Shown here piece after piece: positions 43,030-51,656 of a stretch of 64,000 nt of DNA. Below the pieces are notes generated by a model that had not been told where the DNA came from, ran no database searches, and was given only the letters and a program-made list of their open reading frames with translations. Every line of letters starts with the position of its first letter. The stretch's first letter is position 1. The position numbers and the translations under genes are program-made. This DNA comes from Nitrospirillum amazonense (lineage in GTDB: Bacteria > Pseudomonadota > Alphaproteobacteria > Azospirillales > Azospirillaceae), in contig NZ_VITN01000027.1 in assembly GCF_007828045.1 (NCBI RefSeq), positions 1 to 64,000 on the forward strand, in the 5' to 3' direction.

Positions 43030-45360
43030 CTAAAACCCGAACAGGCGGCGGAACGCCCCGTCCTGCGCCGCCGGTACGCTGTGCCCGGCCGCCAGCCCGG
43101 CCAAGGCCGCCGCCATGGCCGCCATCGGGCCGGACCAGTCGTTCATGCGCGTCTGGCGGAACAGCCGGGCGGTCGGGTACCAGGGGCTGTCCGTCCGGTC
43201 GCGCATCCACCGCCAATCCGGCCGGTTGGAAATGAGCAGCCAGACCGGCTTGCCCAAGGCGCCCGCCAAATGGGCGACCGACGTGTCGACGGCAATCACC
43301 AGGTCCAGGTTGGCGATGGCCGCCGCGGTCTCGCCGTAGTCGCTCAGGCGTGTGGACAGGTCCGTTATCCGCCCGGCCGGCATTTGCCCCAGGTCGGCCG
43401 CGCGCGGTCCTACCTGCAGGCTGTACCAGCGTACGCTGGGCACCGCCCACAGGGGGTCCAACGCCGCCAGCTGGTGGATGGACCGGTGGCGGTCACCCCT
43501 GTGGCCGGGATTGCCGGCCCAGACCAGCCCCACCCGCAGGCCGGGCACGCGGATGCCCGCGTCCTCCGCCGCGAAGCCGGCGCGCCAGCGGGCCAGGGCC
43601 GCGGCCGGCGGTGTCATATAAGGGACCACCGCCGGCACCGTCGCCAGCGTGGTGCCAAGCAGGTAGGGCAGGCTGAGCAAGGGGGCGTGCACATCACAGG
43701 TCGTCGGCACCTCGTCATCCACCAGCAGCGCGTCAACGCCCGGCACGCTGGCCACCAAATCCGCCAGGCTGCGCGGCGTGCGCAGGATGATGCGAGCCGG
43801 CGGGCCCGAGCGTCCCGGTCCGCCCCACCAGCGCCGGTCGGCATAGCGACTGAACTGGATCAGGTCGCCCATGCCCTGTTCGGTATGCAGCGTCAGGGTG
43901 CGGCCGGTCAGGTCCTGGCCCAGGCGCCAGGCCCGTTCGGGCATCACGTCCCACAGCCGGGTCTCGTGCCCATCCCGCAGACGCCACTCATATTCCGCCC
44001 AGCCTTCCTCCAGCTGGCCCATCTGCAGGCAGGCCATGCCCAGGTTGACGTGGGCGGTGACGAAATTGGGCTTGAGGGCGATGGCCCGGCGCAGTGAGGC
44101 CTGCGCCTCCGTCACCCGCCCGGCGTCCAGCAGCACGATTCCCAAGGTGTTGTGCATGTCCGCGTTACGGGGTGCCACCGCCAGGCCGCGGGCGGCGGCG
44201 GCGAGCGCCTCTCCGCTACGGTCCAGGCCGTGCAGGGCGGCGGCCATCACGCCCAGCGCCAGCTCACTGTCGGGCTGCAGCACCAGCGCCTGCCGGGCCA
44301 TGTCCAGCGCCTCCTCCAGGCGGTTCTGGCCCTGCAAGGCGACGGCCAGGCAAACGCGAGCATCGATCGATTGCGGGTCGCGGGCCAGCGCGTTGCGCCC
44401 CAGCGCCTCCACCTCCTCCCAGCGCTGCCGCTCCACCAGGCAGCCCGACAGCGCGTGGATGGCGTCGGACTGCCCGGGGTCCAGCGCCACGGCCTGCCGG
44501 AGGGAGTCGATGGCGGCGTCCAGTTCCTTCATGTCGCGCAGGGCCACGCCCAGGCAGGTGTGGGCCAGGGCCAAGTCCGGCCGCAGGGCAAGGGCCCGGC
44601 GCGCCATGTCCGCCGCCTCCGCCAATGCGCCATCAGCCTGCAGCGCAATGCCGAGGTTGCACCAATGCCCAGCGTCCTCGGGCGCCAGTTCCACCGCGCG
44701 TCGATAGGCGGTGATGGCGTCCCCCAGATGACCAAGGCCACGCAGGGCGTTCCCCAGGTTGCCCTGGGCGTCGGCATAGTCGGGCGAGAGGGCCAGGGCC
44801 TGGGCATAGGCATCCAGCGCGGCCTGGGCGCGGCCCGCCGCGAGGTGGGCGTTGCCGATGGTATTCAGCTCGATCGCCTGGTCCCGCCGCCCGTCGGTCT
44901 CAGGCGGGCGCGGCTCCTCCTCGGCCGGTGGCGGGACCGGCCGCAATTCCGCAGCCCGGCGGTGGGCGGCCATGGCCTCGTCCTGGCGGCCCGCATCGGC
45001 CAGGGCGTTCCCCAAATTGACGAGCAGTTGGGCATTGTCCGGTTGGGCCGCCACGGCGGCGCAGTAGACCTCGATGGCCTCGACCAGCTGGCCCTGGCGG
45101 TGCAAGGCCACACCCAGATTGGCCAGCGCCGGCATGAAGTCCGCCCGCACGGCCAGGGCCCGGCGGAAGGCATCCACCGCCGGCTCGGCATAGCCCAGCT
45201 GCAGCAGCGCCACGCCCAGGTGGGTCCAGGCCGCGGCGTCGTCCGGCGCCGCCGTCACGATCGCGTTATAGTGGGCCGCCGCCTCGGCCCATTGGCCGTC
45301 CAGCATCAGTTTCCGGCCGTCGTCACTCACGTCCGCCCCATTTCTCTCAAACCGCCCCAT
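43030..45360 (-). CDS. TPR protein with C-terminal glycosyltransferase-like domain
   Basis: 776-aa protein. Residues ~15-480 contain about 12 tetratricopeptide repeats (AAAWTHLGVALLQLGYAEPA, ADAQGNLGNALRGLGHLGDA, VTAHVNLGMACLQMGQLEEG). The C-terminal ~270 residues are GT-B-like, similar to the ADP-heptose/GT9 or SPINDLY type: VWAGNPGHRGDRHRS, LDLVIAVDTSVAHLAGALG, DSPWYPTARLFRQ. Such proteins glycosylate proteins or surface structures; the acceptor is unknown. The ATG at 45360 follows AGGATG. Confidence 0.87.
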   Translation of the reverse strand: MGRFERNGADVSDDGRKLMLDGQWAEAAAHYNAIVTAAPDDAAAWTHLGVALLQLGYAEPAVDAFRRALAVRADFMPALANLGVALHRQGQLVEAIEVYCAAVAAQPDNAQLLVNLGNALADAGRQDEAMAAHRRAAELRPVPPPAEEEPRPPETDGRRDQAIELNTIGNAHLAAGRAQAALDAYAQALALSPDYADAQGNLGNALRGLGHLGDAITAYRRAVELAPEDAGHWCNLGIALQADGALAEAADMARRALALRPDLALAHTCLGVALRDMKELDAAIDSLRQAVALDPGQSDAIHALSGCLVERQRWEEVEALGRNALARDPQSIDARVCLAVALQGQNRLEEALDMARQALVLQPDSELALGVMAAALHGLDRSGEALAAAARGLAVAPRNADMHNTLGIVLLDAGRVTEAQASLRRAIALKPNFVTAHVNLGMACLQMGQLEEGWAEYEWRLRDGHETRLWDVMPERAWRLGQDLTGRTLTLHTEQGMGDLIQFSRYADRRWWGGPGRSGPPARIILRTPRSLADLVASVPGVDALLVDDEVPTTCDVHAPLLSLPYLLGTTLATVPAVVPYMTPPAAALARWRAGFAAEDAGIRVPGLRVGLVWAGNPGHRGDRHRSIHQLAALDPLWAVPSVRWYSLQVGPRAADLGQMPAGRITDLSTRLSDYGETAAAIANLDLVIAVDTSVAHLAGALGKPVWLLISNRPDWRWMRDRTDSPWYPTARLFRQTRMNDWSGPMAAMAAALAGLAAGHSVPAAQDGAFRRLFGF

Positions 45361-45373
45361 GGGACGACATCCT

Positions 45374-45411
45374 AAAACGAAAAAGGGCGCCGATGTCACC
45401 ACCGGCGCCTT
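45374..45411 (-). terminator. Intrinsic terminator after nrdB
   Basis: Read on the minus strand: stem GGCGCCG / CGGCGCC followed by a run of T (CTTTTTCG, then TTTT). It ends the nrd genes before the TPR gene. Confidence 0.75.
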
Positions 45412-45449
45412 CTCACCCCCCAATGAACCGCGCCCGCATGCCGGGCGGC

Positions 45450-46415
45450 TCAGTCGAACGCCTCGTCCCAGCTGCCCCCGGTGGCGGCCTTGCTGTATTC
45501 GGTGGCGCGGTTCTCGAAGAAGTTGGCGTGTTCCACGCCGTTCAGCATGACATCCATCCACGGCAGCGGGTTCTTTTCCACGCGATAGATGGGCTGCAGT
45601 TCCAGCTGCACCAGGCGGCGGTCGGCGATCCAGCGGATATATTGCTTCACGTCTTCAGCCGTCAGGCCCTGCACACCGCCCATCTCGAACGCCAGGTCGA
45701 TGAAGGCATCCTCATGCGCCACGATGGTGGAACAGGCGACGTAGAGATCCTTCTGAAAGCCTTCCGTCCAGATTTCCTGGTTCTCGGCGACGAAGGTGCG
45801 GAACAGGCGGATGGCGGACTGCGTGTGCAGCGTCTCGTCGCGCACCGACCAGGTCACGATCTGCCCCATGCCCTTCATCTTGTTGAAGCGCGGGAAGTTC
45901 ATGAGGATGGCGAAGGAGGCGAACAGCTGCAGGCCTTCGGTGAAGGCACCGAACACCGCCAGGGTCTTGGCGATGTTGGCGGGGTTGTCCACCGTGAATT
46001 CCTGCATGTAATCGTACTTGTCCTTCATCTCCTTGTAATGGAGGAAGGCGGAGTACTCGACCTCGGGCATGCCGATGGTGTCCAGCAGGTGGCTATAGGC
46101 CGCGATGTGGATGGTTTCGATGTTGGAGAAGGCCGAGAGCATCATCTGCACCTCGGTCGGCTGGAACACCGCCGCGTACTTTTTCATGTAGCAGTTGTTC
46201 ACCTCGACGTCGGCCTGGGTGAAGAACCGGAAAATCTGGGTCAGCAGGTTGCGCTCACCGTCCGACAGCTTCTGGCGCCAATCCTTCACGTCGTCGGCCA
46301 GCGGCACCTCCTCCGGCATCCAGTGCAGGCGCTGCTGCGTCAGCCAGGCCTCATAGGCCCACGGATAGCGGAAGGGCTTGTAGACGGGGTTCGGGGTCAA
46401 AAGCTGGCTGGGCAC
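45450..46415 (-). CDS. nrdB: Ribonucleotide reductase class I beta subunit
   Basis: 321-aa radical-generating subunit. The E-x2-H-x3-Y motif (E100, H103, radical Tyr107) is in SNIETIHIAAYSHLL, and the second metal-binding segment is in the MVASRDETLH-like region (TWSVRDETLHTQ). It supplies the tyrosyl radical to NrdA. The start is GTG at 46415. It is separated from nrdA by an EF-hand lipoprotein gene, not the usual arrangement. Confidence 0.94.
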   Translation of the reverse strand: MPSQLLTPNPVYKPFRYPWAYEAWLTQQRLHWMPEEVPLADDVKDWRQKLSDGERNLLTQIFRFFTQADVEVNNCYMKKYAAVFQPTEVQMMLSAFSNIETIHIAAYSHLLDTIGMPEVEYSAFLHYKEMKDKYDYMQEFTVDNPANIAKTLAVFGAFTEGLQLFASFAILMNFPRFNKMKGMGQIVTWSVRDETLHTQSAIRLFRTFVAENQEIWTEGFQKDLYVACSTIVAHEDAFIDLAFEMGGVQGLTAEDVKQYIRWIADRRLVQLELQPIYRVEKNPLPWMDVMLNGVEHANFFENRATEYSKAATGGSWDEAFD

Positions 46416-46454
46416 GGGCGAAATCCGTTCGTCTATACGTCGTTGGTGAAATAG

Positions 46455-47108
46455 TCAGAACCAGCCCGACGACTTGGTCAGCGCCTCGAAGGGCGCCATC
46501 ATCGCCGCCAGGAATTCATCGGCGGTCACTTTGCCGTCGTGGTCGGCGTCCCACTTGTCGAACTTGCGCAGCGACTGGGCGCGCAACTCCTCGCGGGTCA
46601 CCCGGAAATCGCTGTCGGTGTCGGCCGACATCACCGGGTCCAGGCCCACCTGCAATCGCACGCGGGAGCCCTGGTAGCTGGCGCCGTCCGGCAGCGCCTC
46701 CACCGAGTCCGGCTGCACCGCGCGGTCCTGGGCGCCCAGCAGGGGCGTCACCGGATGCGGCTGCGCCCGGAAGGGCTGGGTCAGGCGGTACTTCTCCAGC
46801 TCGGCCGAGGTGATGCTGCCATCGTGGTCCAGGTCGAACAGGTCGAAGCTCCGGTCCGCGTCGGCGATCACCTCATCCCGGGTCAGCACGCCGTCATGGT
46901 TGGTGTCGGTCTGGTGGAACCAGAGCATCAGCACCGCCTTGTACTGCAACTGGCTGCCCGAGGGTGGCCCCAGGATTTGCCCCGAGGGGCTGACCGGTAC
47001 CAGTTGCAGGTAGGGGTTCACCGGCAGGTCATGCCCCCCGCACCCCGCCAGGCCGAACCCCAGGGCGCCCGCCAAGGCCACCCTGGCCAGTGCCTTCACA
47101 ACCCGCAT
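46455..47108 (-). CDS. EF-hand lipoprotein
   Basis: 217-aa predicted lipoprotein: signal sequence ending LAGCGG (lipobox GFGLAGC). Four EF-hand loops follow: DTNHDGVLTRDE, DLDHDGSITSAE, DTDSDFRVTREE and DADHDGKVTADE, in two pairs separated by ~50 residues. Loops 1, 2 and 4 keep the canonical Asp/Asn/Glu ligands; loop 3 has Phe at the normal Gly position and may bind poorly. Likely an envelope calcium-binding protein. It lies between nrdA and nrdB on the same strand (75 bp and 39 bp gaps). Confidence 0.88.
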   Translation of the reverse strand: MRVVKALARVALAGALGFGLAGCGGHDLPVNPYLQLVPVSPSGQILGPPSGSQLQYKAVLMLWFHQTDTNHDGVLTRDEVIADADRSFDLFDLDHDGSITSAELEKYRLTQPFRAQPHPVTPLLGAQDRAVQPDSVEALPDGASYQGSRVRLQVGLDPVMSADTDSDFRVTREELRAQSLRKFDKWDADHDGKVTADEFLAAMMAPFEALTKSSGWF

Positions 47109-47183
47109 GCGACTTCCCCGCCAGCGTCAATGGACCGATCGAGGAAGACCAGCCCCTGGAGCCATCGATCGTGGATCAACGGC

Positions 47184-49025
47184 TCACTGGCAAGCCAGGC
47201 ATTCCTCATAGTTGTTGGTTTCCACGGCCGTCGGGGCGCTGGCTTTCGCTTCCGTCTTCTTGGCCACGACGGCGCCGATGTCGGCCTCCGCCCGCTGGAT
47301 GGACATGGAGCGGAGATAGTAGAGGCTCTTCACGCCCTTCTTCCAGGCCTGGAAATGGATCTGGTGCAGGTCGCGCTTATGCACGTCGGCCGGCAGGAAG
47401 ATGTTCAGGCTCTGCGACTGGCAGATGAAGGGCGTGCGATCGGCCGCGTGCTCGATCAGCCAGCGCTGGTCCAGTTCGAACGCCGTCTTGAAGACATCGC
47501 GCTCCAGATCCGACAGGAAGTCCAGGTGCTGGACGGAACCGCCGTTCAGGGTGATGGACGACCAGGTGTCCTCGTCGTTGCGGCCATAGGTCGCCAGCAC
47601 CTGCTCCAGGTGTTTGTTCCGCACCGAGAACGATCCCGAGAGCGTCTTGTGGTTGAAGGCGTTGGCCGCCGCCGGCTCGATGCCGGGCGAGGCGCCGCCG
47701 CAGATGATGGAGATGCTGGCGGTGGGCGCGATGGCGATCTTGTTGGAGAAGCGCTCCTCATAGCCGTAGTCGGCGGCGTCCGGGCAGGCGCCGCGCTCCC
47801 GGCCCAGCTTCAGCGAGGCCTCATCGGCCTGGCGCTTGATGTGGGCGAACATGCGCTTGTTCCACACCTTGGCCATCACGCCCTCGATGGGCAGGCCCTG
47901 GCTCTGCAGGAAGCTGTGGTAGCCCATGACGCCCAGGCCCACGGAGCGCTCGCGCATGGCGGAATAGCGGGCGCGCTCCATGTCGTCCGGCGCCTTCTCG
48001 ATGAAGTCGCTCATGACGTTGTCGAGGAAGCGTAGCGTGTCCTCGATGAAGGTGGGGTGGTCCTGCCATTCCAGGAAATATTCCAGGTTCAGCGACGACA
48101 GGCAGCAGACGGCCGTGCGCTGCTGGCCCAGCTGGTCCAGGCCGGTGGGCAGCGTGATCTCGCTGCACAGGTTGGACATCTTCACCGACAGGCCGGCCAG
48201 CTTGTGGTGTTCCGGCATGGCGCGGTTCACATGGTCGATGAACAGCAGGTAGGGCTCGCCCGTCTCGATGCGGGCGGTCAGGATGCGGATCCACAAGGAC
48301 CGCGCGGAAATGCGGCGGATGACCGAGCCGTCCTTGGGGCTGGTCAGCGCCCATTCGCCATCGGTCTCGACCGCGCGCATAAAGGCGTCGGGGATGACCA
48401 CGCCGTGGTGCAGGTTCAGCGCCTTGCGGTTCGGGTCGCCGCCGGTGGGGCGGCGCATCTCGATGAATTCCTCGATCTCCGGGTGCGAGACAGGCAGGTA
48501 GGTCGCGGCGGAGCCACGGCGCAGGCTGCCCTGGCTGATGGCCAGGGTCAGGCTGTCCATGACGCGGATGAAGGGCACCACGCCGGAGGTCTTGCCGTTG
48601 CCGCCGACCTTCTCACCGATGGAGCGCAGGTTGCCCCAGTAGCTGCCGATGCCGCCGCCGCGCGAGGCCAGCCAGACGTTCTCGTTCCAGAGATCGACAA
48701 TGCCCTTCAGGCTGTCGTTGCACTCGTTGAGGAAGCAGCTGATGGGCAGGCCGCGTGAGGTGCCGCCGTTGGACAGCACCGGGGTGGCCGGCATGAACCA
48801 CAGCTTGGAGATATAGTCGTACAGCCGCTGGGCATGGGCCGCGTCGTCGGCGTAATAGCTGGCCACGCGCGCAAACAAATCCTGGAAGCTTTCACCGGGC
48901 AGCAGGTAGCGGTCGGTCAAGGTTGCCTTGCCGAAGGCCGTCAGCAGATCGTCACGGGAATGATCCACAACGACCGCCGGACGGTTAGCAACTTGAATCC
49001 TGCCGAAAACGTCTCCGTCCCGCAT
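47184..49025 (-). CDS. nrdA: Ribonucleotide reductase class I alpha subunit
   Basis: 613-aa catalytic subunit reducing ribonucleoside diphosphates. Active-site residues: C97 (LPISCFLNEC), C287 and E289 (SNLCSEI), C307/C308 (AVCCLSSLNLEYF), the radical-transfer YY (SLYYLRSMS), and a C-terminal reductant relay CLACQ. It starts directly with the catalytic domain, without an ATP-cone, so overall activity control by ATP/dATP should be absent or different. The ATG at 49025 follows GGGGAT. A perfect DnaA box lies 32 bp upstream. Confidence 0.94.
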   Translation of the reverse strand: MRDGDVFGRIQVANRPAVVVDHSRDDLLTAFGKATLTDRYLLPGESFQDLFARVASYYADDAAHAQRLYDYISKLWFMPATPVLSNGGTSRGLPISCFLNECNDSLKGIVDLWNENVWLASRGGGIGSYWGNLRSIGEKVGGNGKTSGVVPFIRVMDSLTLAISQGSLRRGSAATYLPVSHPEIEEFIEMRRPTGGDPNRKALNLHHGVVIPDAFMRAVETDGEWALTSPKDGSVIRRISARSLWIRILTARIETGEPYLLFIDHVNRAMPEHHKLAGLSVKMSNLCSEITLPTGLDQLGQQRTAVCCLSSLNLEYFLEWQDHPTFIEDTLRFLDNVMSDFIEKAPDDMERARYSAMRERSVGLGVMGYHSFLQSQGLPIEGVMAKVWNKRMFAHIKRQADEASLKLGRERGACPDAADYGYEERFSNKIAIAPTASISIICGGASPGIEPAAANAFNHKTLSGSFSVRNKHLEQVLATYGRNDEDTWSSITLNGGSVQHLDFLSDLERDVFKTAFELDQRWLIEHAADRTPFICQSQSLNIFLPADVHKRDLHQIHFQAWKKGVKSLYYLRSMSIQRAEADIGAVVAKKTEAKASAPTAVETNNYEECLACQ

Positions 49026-49056
49026 GACTTATCCCCAGGCTGTGTATGAATTGCGC

Positions 49057-49065
49057 TGTGGATAA
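49057..49065 (-). promoter_or_regulatory. DnaA box upstream of nrdA
   Basis: TTATCCACA on the minus strand, a perfect match to the DnaA consensus, 32 bp before the nrdA start. A one-mismatch copy, TTATCCCCA, lies at 49029-49037 in the other orientation, but it coincides with the nrdA ribosome-binding region and may be fortuitous. In E. coli DnaA binds the nrdAB promoter. Confidence 0.5.
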
Positions 49066-49288
49066 CCGAGGACCGGATACCACATCTAGCGGCAACGAGC
49101 GCTGATCCTACCAAATCGTGACAGTCCGCCAACGGATTTTTTGTACCTCCGAAGGGCATTTTTCCATTGCGTCGGAAAAGCCCAGGGATACTGCGGCCAG
49201 CATGGGGTATCCTGCCCGCCAGCCATGGTTAATGAGGGTGCGGAACCTGCCCGAAAGGGGGCCGCCCGATGCCCTGGAGGGTCGCCTG

Positions 49289-50674
49289 ATGTTCATCGCG
49301 TGCTCCAACCTCATCGTTCCCAACCCCCCTATATCTTGTGCCGGCATCGCGGTGGGGGATATAGATGGTGATGGACGCTTTGATTTCGTCGTCACCTGCG
49401 CCGACGCGCCCAACCGCGTGCTGAGCTGGGACGGCGGCGCCTTGGTGGAGCATCCGGCGGGCCCCCTGGCCGACGCCAGCGCCTGCGCCCGGGCGGCCCT
49501 GTTCGCCGACATGGATGGCGACGGCCGGGAAGAGCTCTACATATTGAACGAACCCGTCGCGGCCGGCGCGCTGCCCACGCCGGACCGGCTGTTCGCCTGC
49601 TTCGGCAACCGCTGGATCGACCTGGCGGCCCTGCCGGAGAATTTCGCCGCCGCCAACCGCGCCGCCGGCACCTCGCTGGCCTGCCTGGACCGCCACGGCA
49701 CCGGCCGCTACAGCATCGTGGTGGGGGGCGAGGGCGTGCCCCTGCAACTGTTCGAGCTGGACCGCCGCGGCCGCCTGCACGAGGTGGCGGAGGAGGCGGG
49801 GCTGGACATCGAGGCCGACGCCCGGCTGCTGCTGGGCTCCTGCCTCACCGGCTCCCTGCCCGATCTGTTCGTCGGCTGCGCCAACGGCCCCAACCTGCTG
49901 TTCCGCAACCTGGGCGGCGGCCAGTATGAGGAGATCGCGGACGAGGTGGGGCTGGACGATCCCTTCGCCAACGCCAGCGCCGCCACCATCCTGGACGCCG
50001 ACGGCGACGGGCTGGTCGACCTGCTGTTGGGCAATATTCAGGGGCCGCAGCGCCTGTTCCAGCACCGCGCCGGCGGCGGCTTCGTCGATGTGGCGCCGGC
50101 GGAGATGGCGCAGCCGGGTCCGGTGCGCGCCGTCATCGCCGCCGATTTCGACAATGACGGTTATGAGGAGCTGTTCTTCAACATGCATGGCCAGCCCAAC
50201 CGCCTGTTCGCCTGGCGGGAGGATCGCTGGGTGTCCATCGACGTGGGCGACGCCGCTGAGCCGGAGGGCCTGGGCACCGCCGCCGTGGTGGCCGATATCG
50301 ACGGCGACGGCCAGCTGGAACTGCTGCTGGGCCACGGCGATGGTGAGGCCCAGCCCCTATCCTTGTTCCTGGCCTCCCCCACCGGCAACAACTGGCTGCG
50401 CGTCCTGCCCCTGACGGCCGGTGGCGCGCCGGCGCGCGGCGCCACCGTCTGCCTGACCGCCGGCGGCCGGCGCCAGCTGCGCAGCATCACCAGCGGCTCC
50501 GGCGGCCCCTACCAGCGCGAGCCCGTAGCCCATTTCGGCCTGGGCGAGCTGACCCTGGTGGACATGCTGGAAATCACTTGGCCGGACGGCGCCACCCTGC
50601 GGGTGGAACAGCCCGACCTCTGCCGCCTGATGGTGGTCCACCATCCCAGCCTGGGGCAGCAGCCGACCTGCTAG
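49289..50674 (+). CDS. FG-GAP/ASPIC-UnbV repeat protein without signal peptide
   Basis: 461-aa protein with five or so FG-GAP/VCBS beta-propeller repeats, each with a calcium-type loop: VGDIDGDGRFDFV, FADMDGDGREELY, LDADGDGLVDLL, AADFDNDGYEELFF, VADIDGDGQLELL. The C-terminal ~70 residues match the ASPIC/UnbV domain (GATVCLTAGGRRQLRSI, FGLGELTLVDMLEITWPDG). Such proteins are usually exported; here no signal peptide is evident from the ATG at 49289, which has an excellent GGAGG site. Function unknown. Confidence 0.82.
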   Translation: MFIACSNLIVPNPPISCAGIAVGDIDGDGRFDFVVTCADAPNRVLSWDGGALVEHPAGPLADASACARAALFADMDGDGREELYILNEPVAAGALPTPDRLFACFGNRWIDLAALPENFAAANRAAGTSLACLDRHGTGRYSIVVGGEGVPLQLFELDRRGRLHEVAEEAGLDIEADARLLLGSCLTGSLPDLFVGCANGPNLLFRNLGGGQYEEIADEVGLDDPFANASAATILDADGDGLVDLLLGNIQGPQRLFQHRAGGGFVDVAPAEMAQPGPVRAVIAADFDNDGYEELFFNMHGQPNRLFAWREDRWVSIDVGDAAEPEGLGTAAVVADIDGDGQLELLLGHGDGEAQPLSLFLASPTGNNWLRVLPLTAGGAPARGATVCLTAGGRRQLRSITSGSGGPYQREPVAHFGLGELTLVDMLEITWPDGATLRVEQPDLCRLMVVHHPSLGQQPTC

Positions 50675-50708
50675 CCCCTTGGCCCGCTGAACCCTTGCCG
50701 GGCCGTCA

Positions 50709-51533
50709 TCAGGACGGCGCCACGGCTGGCGTCTGGCGGCGGGTGCGCCCCAGGGTCAGGCCGTAGAAGCGGGCGAGCATGACGGCATAGGCGCCCCATC
50801 CCACGCCGTAGAGGCCGACGCTGACGACGTAGCTGGCGGCGATCTCGACCGGATCGGTCAGGCGGCTGAACAGGGGGGTGACGAAGGCGGGCAGCACCGT
50901 CAGCAGGCTGAGCGCCGTCAGTCGCACGGACAGGCCGCGGGTGGCGATCCATCCCAGGCGGAAAGTGGGCGCACCGCCCACCGCCAGAGGCACCACGCCC
51001 ACCATCAGTCGGCCGAAGATGCCCATCATGATCAGCACCAACGGTAAGGCCACCAGCACGAACAGGCCGCCGGCCACCGATTCCGGCATCTCCATGCCCA
51101 GCGCCACCAGGGCTCCGTCCAGCAGGCGCAGGGAGGGCAGCAGGAAGACCAGCACCGGCAGGGCGCTGACCATGGCCGCCAGCATCCACCCCAGGTAAGC
51201 CAGTTCCCGCCGGCCCAGGCTGGGGCTGAGGAAGCCGACCCCGTCATCGGCCTGCAACACCCAGCGCGCCCACCAAACCTGCATGCGGATGAAGAACCAG
51301 GCGTTGAAGGCCATGGGAATGAGATGGAAGGGCAGCACCTCCGCCTCCCACGCCTCCTCCAGCGCGGGGTCCACCGGCCGGGGATGGGTCAGCGCCAGGA
51401 TGACATAGAGGACCATCATCACCAGGGCCGGCATGCCGGCGAAACGCACGGTGCGCCCTGGATCGGACAGCACCTCGCGGAACGCGGCCGCCGCCTCATG
51501 CCACACCATCGGCTTGCGCCGCACGTCCTCCAT
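50709..51533 (-). CDS. Multi-pass membrane protein, YIP1-like
   Basis: 274-aa integral membrane protein with six hydrophobic segments, for example ALVMMVLYVILALTH, YLGWMLAAMVSALPVLVFLL, LFVLVALPLVLIMMGIFG and ASYVVSVGLYGVGWGAYAVML. The layout and N-terminal amphipathic region (FREVLSDPGRTVRF) resemble the Yip1 family of bacterial membrane proteins, but the match is loose. The start could be ATG 51533 or GTG 51539. Confidence 0.7.
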   Translation of the reverse strand: MEDVRRKPMVWHEAAAAFREVLSDPGRTVRFAGMPALVMMVLYVILALTHPRPVDPALEEAWEAEVLPFHLIPMAFNAWFFIRMQVWWARWVLQADDGVGFLSPSLGRRELAYLGWMLAAMVSALPVLVFLLPSLRLLDGALVALGMEMPESVAGGLFVLVALPLVLIMMGIFGRLMVGVVPLAVGGAPTFRLGWIATRGLSVRLTALSLLTVLPAFVTPLFSRLTDPVEIAASYVVSVGLYGVGWGAYAVMLARFYGLTLGRTRRQTPAVAPS

Positions 51534-51656
51534 AACCACCCAACCCTAGACTACCGTCCCGCCGCCCCGGAGAATGCCGGATCGCGCCGGCCGTGGCGAA
51601 GCGTTATGTTGCCGCGCCCCGCCGGTGGCGGCGCCTTTTCCTCAAGGTCTATCCCA

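Noticed and set aside
49029-49037. Second DnaA box (TTATCCCCA)
   Set aside because: It has one mismatch and coincides with the nrdA ribosome-binding region, so it is not counted as an independent site.
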